NCBI RefSeq assembly: GCF_004346845.1 | Contig: NZ_SMGI01000002.1 | Span: 248,001-312,000, forward strand | DNA: 64,000 nucleotides | Direction of reading: 5' to 3' | DNA from: Winogradskyella wandonensis | GTDB taxonomy: Bacteria > Bacteroidota > Bacteroidia > Flavobacteriales > Flavobacteriaceae | In this document: positions 51,624 through 61,487 of the stretch, one piece after another | Layout: each line of letters starts with the position of its first letter | Position numbering within the stretch: position 1 is the first letter of the stretch | Translations under genes and position numbers: made by a program | Notes under the pieces: model-generated | What the model was told of the DNA's origin: nothing | Database searches by the model: none | The model's input: the letters and a program-made list of their open reading frames with translations, nothing else

Positions 51624-52604
51624 TTACATAGTGATAAAACCGTTAGCCCTTGCGTGCTTAATAGCTTCTGTACTATTATCTACTATTAAAACAGGAAGCT
51701 TTCTATAATCTTTAAAAAGTCTATTGATGCGTTTCATACGCTTTTTATCATTTACACTACGCAGGTAAATAGCAGCTATTCGATTAGGAAATTTTTCGAC
51801 GACATCTAGATATATATCCGCATCTTTTTCTCCACAATCCCCTATTAAAATAAACTTTAAGCTAGGATAGGTTTCTAAAATATTGAATACTTCTTGGTAC
51901 TTATGTGCCAATTCTGGCTTAGGCGTTTTGTCAAAAGGTGTTCTAAAATCACGAAGTAAAATGGGACCTTTTGGAAATTTGTTCGATTTTAGAAAAAACT
52001 CAAGGTATCTATATAAATTCCATGGGCTATTACTCACGTAGAAAATAGGGTTAACCGTATTATGAAGTAGGTCGTAAAACTCGGCTGTACCGTCGAGCGC
52101 TTTTCGTTTAAGAGGTGTCTTGAATAACGTGTTAACAATAACTCTCCATTTTAATCTAGAGGTAACACCGGTGTGCAATATAGTATCGTCTATATCGCTT
52201 ATAACACCAAATTGAGCCTCTTGAGATGGCACTAACATTTTGCCTTTAAATACATTTTCTTGTTGAATTTTGCGCTTTATCGTTAGTGCATTATAACTCA
52301 CGGAATAGTCTAACCAACCTTCAATATCTGTTTTAAATTCTTTGCTTATAGGTGAATCGTAAAGGTAATAGCCTTCGGCATCGGTTTTTAGATTAAACAG
52401 ATTCTCCTGAATTTTAATTGTTATTGCTGTATTCCGAATTTCATCTGTTTCGAAACGTTTCCAAGAATTTACTAATAAGCTAAACCAGCCTTTTTTAGAC
52501 AAATCGATATCCTCGTCTTCTAAGGCACGCCCGCGTAAGTATAGATGCTCAGAAGTTCCGTAAGTTAAAAACGGAATGATTTGTAAAGGGTCTTTTTTTA
52601 GCAT
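51624..52604 (-). CDS. App1-like (DUF2183) phosphatase
   Basis: 326 residues from the ATG at 52604 (a TTG one codon earlier also fits). The C-terminal domain has the HAD-like motif FGVISDIDDTILHTG, then IFYVSNSPWNLYRYL (Ser in motif 2) and FILIGDCGEKDADIY (motif 4). In yeast App1 this domain is a phosphatidate phosphatase. The N-terminal half (KDPLQIIPFLTYGTSEHLYLRGRALEDEDI) is a beta-rich domain also found with DUF2183. It ends at the shared region with the convergent deoxynucleoside kinase gene. Confidence 0.82.
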   Translation of the reverse strand: MLKKDPLQIIPFLTYGTSEHLYLRGRALEDEDIDLSKKGWFSLLVNSWKRFETDEIRNTAITIKIQENLFNLKTDAEGYYLYDSPISKEFKTDIEGWLDYSVSYNALTIKRKIQQENVFKGKMLVPSQEAQFGVISDIDDTILHTGVTSRLKWRVIVNTLFKTPLKRKALDGTAEFYDLLHNTVNPIFYVSNSPWNLYRYLEFFLKSNKFPKGPILLRDFRTPFDKTPKPELAHKYQEVFNILETYPSLKFILIGDCGEKDADIYLDVVEKFPNRIAAIYLRSVNDKKRMKRINRLFKDYRKLPVLIVDNSTEAIKHARANGFITM

Positions 52605-52610
52605 CAATCA

Positions 52611-52657
52611 AATATAAAAAAAACCACACTTATCTTAATTAGAAAGACAGTGTGGTT
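52611..52657 (-). terminator. hppA terminator
   Basis: AAAACCACACT (52618-52628) and AGTGTGGTTTT (52647-52657) form an 11-bp stem. On the minus strand it is followed by a run of eight T. It lies after the hppA stop. Confidence 0.85.
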
Positions 52658-52679
52658 TTCCTGTTATAAATTAAATCTA

Positions 52680-55040
52680 TTATCCTTTAGATATATCTAC
52701 TTTCTCTACTTTTATTTCTTTTTCAGAAGCATTTTTCATTGAACTTTCAAAATCCAAAAGTTGCTTTTCTACTTGAGATTTAGTTCCAGTAAACGTTTTG
52801 GATTTAGAAACTTCCTCTCCATTCACTACCATTGTATATTCTATAGTAGCTTCTGCTAAATCTGCATCAGTAAGTATAATTTCTTTATTAACTTCTTGTG
52901 TTTCGTAAGTCGAAACTTTAGCATTATCTAATGCCAAACTAGGAGCGATAACTAAAGCCACAACAGACATTAACTTTAACAAAATGTTTAAAGAAGGTCC
53001 TGATGTATCTTTAAAAGGATCTCCAACTGTATCGCCAACTACTGCTGCCTTATGCGCATCAGTACCTTTGCGTCCTTGCTCTTCTATCATTTTCTTTGCA
53101 TTATCCCATGCACCACCAGCGTTAGATTGGAAAATTGCCATTAAAACACCACAAGTTGTAACACCGGCCAAAAGACCACCTAACATTTCTGCACCGCCTA
53201 AAAATCCTACCGCAACTGGTACGGCAATGGCTAATAAACCTGGTAGCACCATCTCTTTAATAGACGCCTGAGTAGAAATAGCGACACACTTCTCGTATTC
53301 TGCCACGCCATCAGCTTCGTCAAAGATTTTTCTTTGAGCTTCAGTAGCTTTAGACATATCAGAATCTACTGCTCTCATTACTTCTAAAGCCGCTTTTAGT
53401 TTTGGAATATCTCTAAACTGTCGTCTGACTTCTTCAATCATGGCCATCGCTGCTCTACCTACTGCATTCATTGATAATGCCGAAAAAACAAACGGTAGCA
53501 TTCCACCAACTAATAGACCTGCCATAACAGTAGGTTTAGACACGTCGATTGCAATGACATTAGCCGTTTTCATAAATGCTGCAAATAAAGCTAAGGCTGT
53601 AAGCGCTGCAGATGCAATAGCAAAACCTTTTCCAATGGCTGCTGTTGTATTACCAACCGCGTCTAATTTGTCTGTACGCTCTCTAACCTCACTTGGTAAT
53701 TCTGCCATTTCTGCAATTCCCCCAGCGTTATCTGAAATTGGTCCGTAAGCATCAACCGCTAATTGTATACCTGTATTTGCAAGCATCCCAACTGCCGCAA
53801 TAGCAATACCATATAATCCTGCATAATGGTGAGATACCAAAATCGCAGCTGCAATTAATAAAATAGGAATCATCGTGGACATCATTCCAACACCTAACCC
53901 TGCAATAATATTTGTTGCGCTACCCGTTTCAGATTGTTTTACGATAGACATCACTGGTTTTGTTCCGGTACCAGTGTAATACTCCGTAACTTTACCAACA
54001 GCTAAACCAGCAACTAAGCCCGCGATTACAGCAATAAATACACCCATTGCACCTGCTGGCAATCCTTCTACTGTCTCAGGAATTAAGGCATGAATAATAA
54101 AATAAGAAGCTACTAGCATTAAACCTGCAGAACCAAATTCTCCAATATTTAATGCTGTCTGTGGATTACCACCATCTTTTACTCGAACAAAGAATGTTCC
54201 TATAATTGACATAACTATACCAACAGCTGCTAAGACCATTGGTAAATACACAGCGCCTAATCCATTAAAATCTGGTGTAATGATAAATGCTCCCAATACC
54301 ATTGTTCCGATTATTGAGCCTACGTAAGATTCGAATAAATCGGCGCCCATTCCGGCTACGTCTCCAACGTTGTCTCCAACGTTATCAGCTATGGTTGCAG
54401 GGTTTAAAGGGTGATCTTCTGGAATTCCAGCTTCAACTTTCCCTACTAGATCAGCTCCTACGTCGGCAGCCTTTGTGTAGATACCACCACCTACACGAGC
54501 AAATAAAGCAATAGAAGAGGCACCTAGAGAAAATCCTGACAGTACATTTAAAACCTCATTAATTCCCCAGCCCATTTCGCTATATATCATGAATAAACCA
54601 CTAAGGCCTAAAACTCCAAGACCAACAACGCCTAAGCCCATTACTGCACCACCAGCAAAAGCCACTTCTAAAGCTTTGCCCAAAGATGTACGAGCAGCAC
54701 TGGTTGTTCTTACATTTGCTTTTGTAGCCACTTTCATGCCTATAAAACCAGCTAGAGCAGAACATATAGCTCCAATAATAAATGATACAGCTACCATACC
54801 GTTAGACCCAGATTCATTGGCGCCTTTGAAATAAAGTAAAATTGCAACTGCAACTACAAAGATTGATAATATTTTATATTCGGCCTTTAGAAAAGACATT
54901 GCCCCATCTGCAATGTTTTTTGCGATTCTTTTCATTTTATCGTTTCCTTGGTCTTGTTTGCTTACCCATGCACTTTTAATAAATACAAATAGTAAAGCCA
55001 AAACCCCAAACGCAGGTAGTCCTTTAATAAGTAATTCCAT
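52680..55040 (-). CDS. hppA: membrane-bound ion-translocating pyrophosphatase
   Basis: 786 residues with about 16 transmembrane helices. The catalytic loops show [52 protein letters not shown] ([11 protein letters not shown] signature), [16 protein letters not shown] and [18 protein letters not shown]. In [13 protein letters not shown] the position that distinguishes the classes is Ala, which marks the K+-dependent class; such bacterial enzymes often pump Na+. It hydrolyses PPi and pumps Na+ or H+. A soluble C-terminal tail of about 80 residues follows the last helix ([19 protein letters not shown] onward). It is next to a soluble pyrophosphatase gene on the same strand. Confidence 0.95.
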   Translation of the reverse strand: MELLIKGLPAFGVLALLFVFIKSAWVSKQDQGNDKMKRIAKNIADGAMSFLKAEYKILSIFVVAVAILLYFKGANESGSNGMVAVSFIIGAICSALAGFIGMKVATKANVRTTSAARTSLGKALEVAFAGGAVMGLGVVGLGVLGLSGLFMIYSEMGWGINEVLNVLSGFSLGASSIALFARVGGGIYTKAADVGADLVGKVEAGIPEDHPLNPATIADNVGDNVGDVAGMGADLFESYVGSIIGTMVLGAFIITPDFNGLGAVYLPMVLAAVGIVMSIIGTFFVRVKDGGNPQTALNIGEFGSAGLMLVASYFIIHALIPETVEGLPAGAMGVFIAVIAGLVAGLAVGKVTEYYTGTGTKPVMSIVKQSETGSATNIIAGLGVGMMSTMIPILLIAAAILVSHHYAGLYGIAIAAVGMLANTGIQLAVDAYGPISDNAGGIAEMAELPSEVRERTDKLDAVGNTTAAIGKGFAIASAALTALALFAAFMKTANVIAIDVSKPTVMAGLLVGGMLPFVFSALSMNAVGRAAMAMIEEVRRQFRDIPKLKAALEVMRAVDSDMSKATEAQRKIFDEADGVAEYEKCVAISTQASIKEMVLPGLLAIAVPVAVGFLGGAEMLGGLLAGVTTCGVLMAIFQSNAGGAWDNAKKMIEEQGRKGTDAHKAAVVGDTVGDPFKDTSGPSLNILLKLMSVVALVIAPSLALDNAKVSTYETQEVNKEIILTDADLAEATIEYTMVVNGEEVSKSKTFTGTKSQVEKQLLDFESSMKNASEKEIKVEKVDISKG

Positions 55041-55103
55041 ATTTTAATATTAAGTTAATTAGTTAATAAAATTCGGGATCTAAAATAGAAAAATATACCT
55101 GAT

Positions 55104-55132
55104 AAAAAAAGCCACCTTTAATTAAAGATGGC
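55104..55132 (-). terminator. ppa terminator
   Basis: GCCACCTTTAATTAAAGATGGC (one mismatch in the stem, 55111-55132), followed by seven T on the minus strand, between ppa and hppA. It should separate the two genes transcriptionally. Confidence 0.8.
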
Positions 55133-55166
55133 TCAAAATTTTTAGCTAAATATTATTGATAATGCA

Positions 55167-55694
55167 TTAAATTGAAAAGTCTCCATTTTTCTTATGCTCA
55201 CTACTATCAAAACGCTCCATACATTTCGTTACAATATCGTATGCTTCTTGGGCATTTCCCCAACCACCGACATCTACTTTTTTCTCTTCTAAGTCTTTGT
55301 AAACTTGGAAAAAATGCGTTATTTCATCAAGTCTGTGTGGATTTAAATCGAATATGTCATTTCTTAAACTCCAAATGGGGTCAGATACAGGAACACATAC
55401 TACTTTTTCGTCTGGACCTTTCTCATCTGCCATATGAAAAACACCTATTGGCTTAACTTCCATAACGCACATAGGAAACGTAGGCTCATGGCCTAAAACC
55501 AACACATCTAAAGGGTCACCATCTAACGCTAAAGTTTCTGGGATAAATCCATAATCTCCAGGATACATCATTGATGAAAAGAGCATTCTATCGAAACGAA
55601 TCTTCTTTAGGTTAAAATCGTACTCGTATTTATTTCTACTTCCTTTTGGTATTTCTATTAAAACATCAAAGGTTAATTGTCCATTACCAGTCAT
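55167..55694 (-). CDS. ppa: soluble inorganic pyrophosphatase (family I)
   Basis: 175 residues, family I length. Marks are FDVLIEIPKGSRNKYEYDFNLKKIRFDRMLFSSMMYPGDYGFIPETLALDGDPLDVLVL, containing the ExxxKxxxE-like and DxDPxD (DGDPLD) metal site, and DEKGPDEKVVCVPVSDP. It hydrolyses PPi to two phosphates in the cytosol. It is immediately upstream of hppA, so soluble and energy-conserving PPi hydrolysis lie side by side. Confidence 0.95.
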   Translation of the reverse strand: MTGNGQLTFDVLIEIPKGSRNKYEYDFNLKKIRFDRMLFSSMMYPGDYGFIPETLALDGDPLDVLVLGHEPTFPMCVMEVKPIGVFHMADEKGPDEKVVCVPVSDPIWSLRNDIFDLNPHRLDEITHFFQVYKDLEEKKVDVGGWGNAQEAYDIVTKCMERFDSSEHKKNGDFSI

Positions 55695-55806
55695 AAATCA
55701 TTCATTTTTTAGGGGTGCAAAGATAATTTAATGTTTGGTTATTACAACGTAATGACAGAAAATATGTATTGGAATTTTGAGATACTGATATTTTGATATC
55801 TTATTG

Positions 55807-58317
55807 CTAGAAGTAAAAACCAAAACTTCCTGTTACACCAAATCTTCTGGCATCTGGTAAGTCTAAATAATTCCCTCTGAAATTAAAATCGATTCTTAGC
55901 ACTTTAAAAATATTTGCTACTCCAAAACTATATTCGTAATAAACTCTAGAGTCTGGAGCTCTTAATATAATTTCAGCAGGATTTCCTGTGGTACTTAAAA
56001 GACGGTTTGCATCGGATAATTCTCCCCATACACCGCGAATTCCCAAAATAGCTCTTAGATTGTATTTTTTAAGAAAAGGAATACGAGAAAAAATGCGCCC
56101 ATTAAAATTGTGCTCTACATGCAGAGATGTGTAGGTATCTGTAACAAATTCGTAAAAATCTAATTGAGGAAACGTGTTATAAATTGAAAAATAAGTTTGG
56201 TTTCCAGGAACAACGCTAAGTAGCGCTAATGGAACGTCTCCGAAAGTCTTACCTAACTCTACCGAGGTCGTTAATCTACCAAAACCCCCAATCTGCCATG
56301 GCTGAATGTAAGAGAACTGAAGTTTGGTGTAATCGAAATCACTGTTAAACAAATCTTTATCTCCGCGACTATATTGCGCAAATAGTCTAGCAAAATTATC
56401 ATTCTTTTCCTTGCGTTCTACTCCAAAACCTGTCATTTGGCGTTTTGGATAATAACCTAAAGAAAAACGAGTTTCAAACTGGTTGACTTCAGAAGAAATC
56501 CCTGAAGCCGATTCAGGGTCATTATAATCAAGACTAAAAGTTGGCGATGCAGAACGCATTTCTCGATAGCTTCCGTCTAATCGAAATACAACATTTCTAA
56601 ACGGCTCTATTGAGAAACCAAAATTTGATAAATTAATATTGGTCAGTTTATCGTTTGTTCCACCGGCAATAACGGCAGAGGAAGCTAAACTCCTTCCAAG
56701 GACATCTGTAGAACTCGTTAAACTCGCACCTATTTGCTCTACATCTCTACGGTTACCTCCAAATATGGTAAGTCGACTGCGTTTATCTAGCAACCATTTT
56801 CCTGATATCCCATATTTAAACTTGTCGTCTCTAAATCCGTAGGCCAAAAACCCCTCTAGTCGCCATAAATCATTTGGTCCAAAATAGGTTCTTCCGCCTG
56901 CACGTAAACGCACACCTTCTACATCATTGAAACCAAAGGTTGAGAATATTGGACCATAATCCATATTAATACTTGGAAATTCGATATAACCAGATGCTAA
57001 AATGCTTCCTAGATTATAAAGTCGTTTAAATTTCTTTACGGTCTTTAAGGTGTCTAGCATTTTATAGACACCTTTTTCATCTTTATTTAAAGCTTCTAAT
57101 CTATTCTTCTCCCAGAATTCTTCTTCCCTATTGTAGACATCCTCATCGTAATTGTAGACTTCCTTATCGTAAAAATCAGGCTCTTTTTTTATGTCGAATT
57201 TATAATTATCGAAAAGTGTGGTTCGTTTTCCGTAAACACCACGTGATTTCTCCTTTTTATTAAGGGCAAAATCTGATAAGAAATAATCTCTCTTAATAAG
57301 GAATATTGAATCGTTAAGCACCTCGAACTCTTGCTCTATATAAATTTCTTTTACCCAGTTAATGTTCGCACTTTTTGAAGCTTGAAGATTAATTTCTTTT
57401 ATAGCGTAAGTTGAGTCGTTAACCCAAAAATCACCTTTAAAGGTCAATTCGTTTTTGCGTCTCGGATAGTAAATGATATTATAGCACCATTTATTATCAA
57501 TAAATGCGCTATCCGACAAGACATAATTATAGGTCTGAATACCTGTACGGCTTAATGGACTCACAAAACTTTTATCAAAAAACTTAAGATAGTTATCGTA
57601 GATGTTATAATCTGAATATAAATCGTCTATAAAGTCTATGATTATCTGATTATTGCTAAAACCAGAATTCTTGTTACCTACTAATTCTTCGCGCTTTTTA
57701 CCAATAACATTATCACCCGAAATCTTTTTTACAGATTCATTTAAAAAAATAGGCAGATAGGTCTTACCTGTAACACGAGAAGTATCTACTTCTTCAAAAA
57801 CAAACTCCATCCCTTTAAAAAGCTTACTTTTTATAAGGGCACTGTCTATGGTATTTAAGTCGAATTCTACTTTCTCGTATTGGTCATATTCGTACTGTTT
57901 AAACTGTTTAAGACCGTTTTGGCGCTTACGCTCCCATATTTTCTTAAGAATTCGAATGGCTGGATTTTCCGAAGCTTTCTTGGACTGCTTTCCAGTGACA
58001 ATAACTACAGCGTCTAAGGCTGCAGCTTCTTCTTTTAATGTGAATTTTAAATCGTAATTGACGCGTTTTGGAAGTTGATAAGTAAATACTTCAAAACCTA
58101 GAAAAGAAATCTCGAGAGTATCCCAATTTTCATCGGACTCTAAATAAAATTTACCATCCTCATTGGTAATGGTACCAATAGTAGAGCCTTTAAAGATAAC
58201 ATTTGCAAAAGCAATTGGCTGATTACTTTCATCGAAAACATAACCGCTAACCTTAGTTTGGGCTAAGACGATTATAGAATTTAGGGCTAAAAAAAGAAAA
58301 AGTAATTTTTGCTTCAT
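55807..58317 (-). CDS. DUF5686 outer-membrane protein with carboxypeptidase-like regulatory domain
   Basis: 836 residues from the ATG at 58317 (a TTG two codons upstream also fits). The signal peptide ends near IIVLAQ. A CarboxypepD_reg-like beta-sandwich (TKVSGYVFDESNQPIAFANVIFKGS, about 20-105) is followed by the DUF5686 domain (NPAIRILKKIWERKRQNGLKQFKQYEYDQYEKVEFDLN). The C-terminal half is barrel-like and ends RRFGVTGSFGFYF. The family is very common in Bacteroidota and its function is not established. Confidence 0.86.
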   Translation of the reverse strand: MKQKLLFLFLALNSIIVLAQTKVSGYVFDESNQPIAFANVIFKGSTIGTITNEDGKFYLESDENWDTLEISFLGFEVFTYQLPKRVNYDLKFTLKEEAAALDAVVIVTGKQSKKASENPAIRILKKIWERKRQNGLKQFKQYEYDQYEKVEFDLNTIDSALIKSKLFKGMEFVFEEVDTSRVTGKTYLPIFLNESVKKISGDNVIGKKREELVGNKNSGFSNNQIIIDFIDDLYSDYNIYDNYLKFFDKSFVSPLSRTGIQTYNYVLSDSAFIDNKWCYNIIYYPRRKNELTFKGDFWVNDSTYAIKEINLQASKSANINWVKEIYIEQEFEVLNDSIFLIKRDYFLSDFALNKKEKSRGVYGKRTTLFDNYKFDIKKEPDFYDKEVYNYDEDVYNREEEFWEKNRLEALNKDEKGVYKMLDTLKTVKKFKRLYNLGSILASGYIEFPSINMDYGPIFSTFGFNDVEGVRLRAGGRTYFGPNDLWRLEGFLAYGFRDDKFKYGISGKWLLDKRSRLTIFGGNRRDVEQIGASLTSSTDVLGRSLASSAVIAGGTNDKLTNINLSNFGFSIEPFRNVVFRLDGSYREMRSASPTFSLDYNDPESASGISSEVNQFETRFSLGYYPKRQMTGFGVERKEKNDNFARLFAQYSRGDKDLFNSDFDYTKLQFSYIQPWQIGGFGRLTTSVELGKTFGDVPLALLSVVPGNQTYFSIYNTFPQLDFYEFVTDTYTSLHVEHNFNGRIFSRIPFLKKYNLRAILGIRGVWGELSDANRLLSTTGNPAEIILRAPDSRVYYEYSFGVANIFKVLRIDFNFRGNYLDLPDARRFGVTGSFGFYF

Positions 58318-58321
58318 AATC

Positions 58322-58376
58322 AAAAAACTTCATCAACTATTGTGCTAAACTTAAATTACAATAGAAGATGAAGTTT
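58322..58376 (-). terminator. pdhB terminator
   Basis: AAACTTCATC-aa-CTATTGT pairs with ACAATAG-aa-GATGAAGTTT: 17 bp with a two-by-two internal loop. It is followed on the minus strand by TTTTTT, between the pdhB stop and the DUF5686 start. Confidence 0.8.
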
Positions 58377-58402
58377 AATTAACGCAGAAATATGCGAATT
58401 AT

Positions 58403-59380
58403 TTATTTGTACATCACCTTTTTTACAGCTTTAATAACATCTGTATGATTAGGCAACCACTCTTCTAACAATACAGGAGAATATGGTGCTGGTGTATCTG
58501 CAGTATTAATTTTTACAATTGGTGCGTCTAGATAATCAAATGCTTCAGACTGTACTAGGTATGTTATTTCTGTAGCAACATTTCCAAAAGGCCACGCTTC
58601 TTCAAGAACAACCAAGCGATTCGTTTTCTTCACAGAATTAACAACTGCTTTTCTGTCCATTGGACGCACGGTTCGTAAATCTATAATTTCACAAGAAATG
58701 CCTTCTTTTTCAAGTTCGTCAGCAGCTTTGTAAGCTTCTTTTATAATTTTACCAAAAGAAACAATAGTAACGTCTGTACCCTCGCGTTTAATATCTGCAA
58801 CACCTAATGGAATTGTGTATTCTCCTTCTGGAACTTCTCCTTTATCGCCATACATCTGCTCACTTTCCATAAAGATTACTGGGTCATCATCTCTAATGGC
58901 TGATTTTAATAAACCTTTTGCATCATAAGGATTTGATGGCACTACAACTTTAAGCCCTGGAGTATTTGCAAACCAATTCTCAAAAGCTTGTGAGTGCGTT
59001 GCTGCTAACTGACCCGCAGATGCAGTTGGACCTCTAAATACAATAGGACACTTAAACTGCCCTCCAGACATTTGTCTAATTTTTGCGGCGTTATTTATAA
59101 TTTGGTCGATACCAACTAAAGAAAAGTTAAACGTCATATACTCTACAATAGGTCTATTACCCGTCATTGTAGAGCCAATAGCAACACCAGCAAAACCAAG
59201 CTCTGCAATCGGTGTATCTATAACTCGTTTTGGTCCAAACTCATCAAGCATACCTTTAGATGCTTTGTATGCACCATTATATTCAGCAACTTCTTCACCC
59301 ATTAAATAGATGCTCTCGTCCCTGCGCATCTCTTCACTCATAGCCTCTGCAATCGCTTCTCTAAATTGAATCGTCTTCAT
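58403..59380 (-). CDS. pdhB: pyruvate dehydrogenase E1 component, beta subunit
   Basis: 325 residues. Marks are REAIAEAMSEEMRRDESIYLMGEEVAEYNGAYKASKGML, VIDTPIAELGFAGVAIGSTMTGNRPIVEYMTFNF, FRGPTASAGQLAATHSQAFENWFANTPGLKVVVPSNPYDAKGLLKSAIRDDDPVIFMESE and IIDLRTVRPMDRKAVVNSVKKTNRLVVLEEAWPFGNVATEI. With the alpha subunit and E2/E3, which are not in this window, it oxidatively decarboxylates pyruvate (or possibly branched-chain 2-oxo acids) to acyl-CoA. It is divergent from etfB across a 240-base spacer. Confidence 0.92.
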   Translation of the reverse strand: MKTIQFREAIAEAMSEEMRRDESIYLMGEEVAEYNGAYKASKGMLDEFGPKRVIDTPIAELGFAGVAIGSTMTGNRPIVEYMTFNFSLVGIDQIINNAAKIRQMSGGQFKCPIVFRGPTASAGQLAATHSQAFENWFANTPGLKVVVPSNPYDAKGLLKSAIRDDDPVIFMESEQMYGDKGEVPEGEYTIPLGVADIKREGTDVTIVSFGKIIKEAYKAADELEKEGISCEIIDLRTVRPMDRKAVVNSVKKTNRLVVLEEAWPFGNVATEITYLVQSEAFDYLDAPIVKINTADTPAPYSPVLLEEWLPNHTDVIKAVKKVMYK

Positions 59381-59564
59381 CCTTTAAATTTTAATAGAAA
59401 AGCAAAAATAGGAATAAAAGAAAAACTTTATTGATGAAATTTCTTTAAAATTTATTATGCACGCATAGTAAATATTCGAAAAAAAGTATTTATCTTCGTA
59501 ACCACTTAATTTAAAAGGGTGTTTTCAGCTTTAATCCCTGTAAAATATAGTGTTTCAGAATAAA

Positions 59565-59584
59565 TTACGATAACGTTATCGTAA
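59565..59584. promoter_or_regulatory. 20-bp perfect palindrome upstream of etfB, probable operator
   Basis: TTACGATAAC followed by its exact reverse complement, 37 bases before the etfB ATG. The centre AACGTT with flanking GAT/ATC is a typical dyad for a dimeric repressor of the TetR or LacI type. It is the only such perfect dyad of this length I noticed in a non-terminator context. The remaining spacer (59381-59564) is AT-rich with no other clear site. Confidence 0.6.
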
Positions 59585-59620
59585 ATAAAATTATAGTTAT
59601 TTAAACAAAAAAGAAGAGTT

Positions 59621-60367
59621 ATGAAGATTTTAGTTTGCATTAGTCACGTGCCTGATACGACTTCGAAAATCAATTTCACAGATGGTGATACAAAATTTGA
59701 CACCAATGGCGTACAATATGTTATAAATCCTAATGATGAATTTGGTTTAACACGTGCCATGTGGTTTAAAGAAAAACAAGGTGCATCCGTCGATGTTGTT
59801 AATGTCGGTGGCCCAGAAACAGAACCAACATTACGTAAAGCGTTAGCTATTGGAGCAGATTCTGCAATTCGTGTTAACACAGAAGCTAAAGATGGTTTTG
59901 CTGTAGCAAAAGAATTAGCAAAAGTAGTTACAGATGGTGGTTACGATTTAGTAATTGCCGGTAGAGAGTCTATTGATTACAATGGCGGAATGGTTCCAGG
60001 AATGTTATCGGAATTAGTTGGTGCTAATTTTGTAACCAACTGTATAAGTTTAGAAGTAGATGGCACAAATGCAAAAGCTGTAAGAGAGATTGATGGCGGA
60101 AAAGAAACTGTAAACACGTCTTTACCATTAGTTATTGGCGGACAAAAAGGTTTAGTAGAAGAAAGTGATTTGCGTATTCCTAACATGAGAGGTATTATGA
60201 TGGCTCGTAAAAAGCCTTTAAACGTTGTTGAACCTATTGGAGCGAATGCAGAAACTGCCGCAAACAGTTTTGAAAAACCTGCACCAAAAGGTGCTGTTAA
60301 ATTGGTAGATGCAGATAATATAGATGAATTAATAAACTTACTTCATAACGAAGCTAAGGTGATTTAA
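59621..60367 (+). CDS. etfB: electron transfer flavoprotein, beta subunit
   Basis: 248 residues. Marks are MKILVCISHVPDTTSKINF, GVQYVINPNDEFGLTRAM and YDLVIAGRESIDYNGGMVPGMLSELVGANFVTNCISLEV, with the conserved LVEESDLRIPNMRGIMMARKKPLNVVEP near the C-terminus. It forms a heterodimer with EtfA and passes electrons from acyl-CoA and other dehydrogenases to the quinone pool. A purine-rich stretch (AAAAAAGAAGAG) lies just before the ATG. Confidence 0.95.
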   Translation: MKILVCISHVPDTTSKINFTDGDTKFDTNGVQYVINPNDEFGLTRAMWFKEKQGASVDVVNVGGPETEPTLRKALAIGADSAIRVNTEAKDGFAVAKELAKVVTDGGYDLVIAGRESIDYNGGMVPGMLSELVGANFVTNCISLEVDGTNAKAVREIDGGKETVNTSLPLVIGGQKGLVEESDLRIPNMRGIMMARKKPLNVVEPIGANAETAANSFEKPAPKGAVKLVDADNIDELINLLHNEAKVI

Positions 60368-60379
60368 ATTCCCAAAGAC

Positions 60380-60486
60380 GTCCATTGAGGCACTCGAAAT
60401 GGACATTTAGGGATAGGTCACTTCGAGAACCTCAGTGACCAAAGCTTTTAAAAATTAATAATACGTTTCCCGTTTTCACGGGAACC
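60380..60486. repeat. three hairpin repeats between etfB and etfA
   Basis: GTCCATT / AATGGAC (60380-60404), GGTCACT / AGTGACC (60416-60440, with a TTCGAGAACCTC loop) and TTCCCG / CGGGAA (60467-60484) lie in tandem. The second resembles the CTTCGA..CTCAG repeat family. Together they fill most of the 137 bases between two genes that usually lie close together. Confidence 0.6.
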
Positions 60487-60504
60487 ATAAATAAAAGATT
60501 TATT

Positions 60505-61467
60505 ATGTCAGTTTTAGTATATACAGAATCAGAAAACGGAAAACTTAAAAAAGCAGCTTTAGAATGCGTGTCTTACGCAAAAGCAATTGCTAATGATATG
60601 GGAACAAGCGTTACTGCAATTGCTATAAATGCAAACGATGTTGATACCTTAGGAAATTACGGAGCAGATAAAGTTCTTAATGTAAAAGACGATGCTCTAA
60701 ATCCTTTCAACGCAAAAAAGTATGCAGGCGTTATCGAACAAGCTGCTAAAAAAGCGGACTCGAAAGTAGTCGTCGTTAGTTCTAGTGCAGATAGCAAATA
60801 TTTAGCACCATTATTAGCAGTCGGTTTAGAAGCAGGTTATGTTTCTAACGTTGTAGAAAAGCCATCTAGCCTCTCGCCTTTTACTGTTAAGCGCACCGCA
60901 TTTACTAATAAAGCATTTGCAAATACAGAGATTTCGACAGACGTAAAATTAGTTGGCTTATCTAATAATTCATTCGGATTAGTAGAATCTGGTGGTTCCG
61001 CATCGATTGAAGATTTTTCACCTTCAATTTCAGAATCTGGCGTAACTGTAGAATCAGTAGACAAAGCCGCAGGAAAAGTAACTATAGCCGATGCCGAAGT
61101 TGTTGTTTCTGGTGGTCGTGGATTAAAAGGTCCTGAAAACTGGGGATTAGTAGAAGATTTAGCAGAAGTTCTTGGTGCTGCAACAGCATGCTCTAAGCCG
61201 GTAAGTGATTTAGGATGGCGTTCGCATAGCGAGCACGTAGGCCAAACAGGTAAGCCTGTTGCTACAAACCTTTACATTGCTATTGGGATTTCTGGAGCTA
61301 TTCAGCATTTAGCAGGTATTAGTGCTTCAAAAGTTAAAGTGGTTATCAATACAGACCCAGAAGCTCCTTTCTTTAAGGCAGCAGATTATGGTATTGTAGG
61401 TGATGCTTTCGAAGTTGTACCTGTGTTAACCGAAAAGTTAAAAGCATTTAAGGCACAAAACGCTTAA
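60505..61467 (+). CDS. etfA: electron transfer flavoprotein, alpha subunit
   Basis: 320 residues. The N-terminal part is MSVLVYTESENGKLKKAALECVSYAK. The C-terminal FAD-binding domain is DAEVVVSGGRGLKGPENWGLVEDLAEVLGAATACSKPVSDLGWRSHSEHVGQTGKPVATNLYIAIGISGAIQHLAGISASKVKVVINTDPEAPFFKAADYGIVGDAFEVVPVLTEKL, with the GxGGRG, SEHVGQTG and GISGAIQH motifs. It is the partner of EtfB, from which it is separated by a repeat-filled gap of 137 bases. Confidence 0.95.
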   Translation: MSVLVYTESENGKLKKAALECVSYAKAIANDMGTSVTAIAINANDVDTLGNYGADKVLNVKDDALNPFNAKKYAGVIEQAAKKADSKVVVVSSSADSKYLAPLLAVGLEAGYVSNVVEKPSSLSPFTVKRTAFTNKAFANTEISTDVKLVGLSNNSFGLVESGGSASIEDFSPSISESGVTVESVDKAAGKVTIADAEVVVSGGRGLKGPENWGLVEDLAEVLGAATACSKPVSDLGWRSHSEHVGQTGKPVATNLYIAIGISGAIQHLAGISASKVKVVINTDPEAPFFKAADYGIVGDAFEVVPVLTEKLKAFKAQNA

Positions 61468-61487
61468 ATTTTATTATCTTTAAAATT

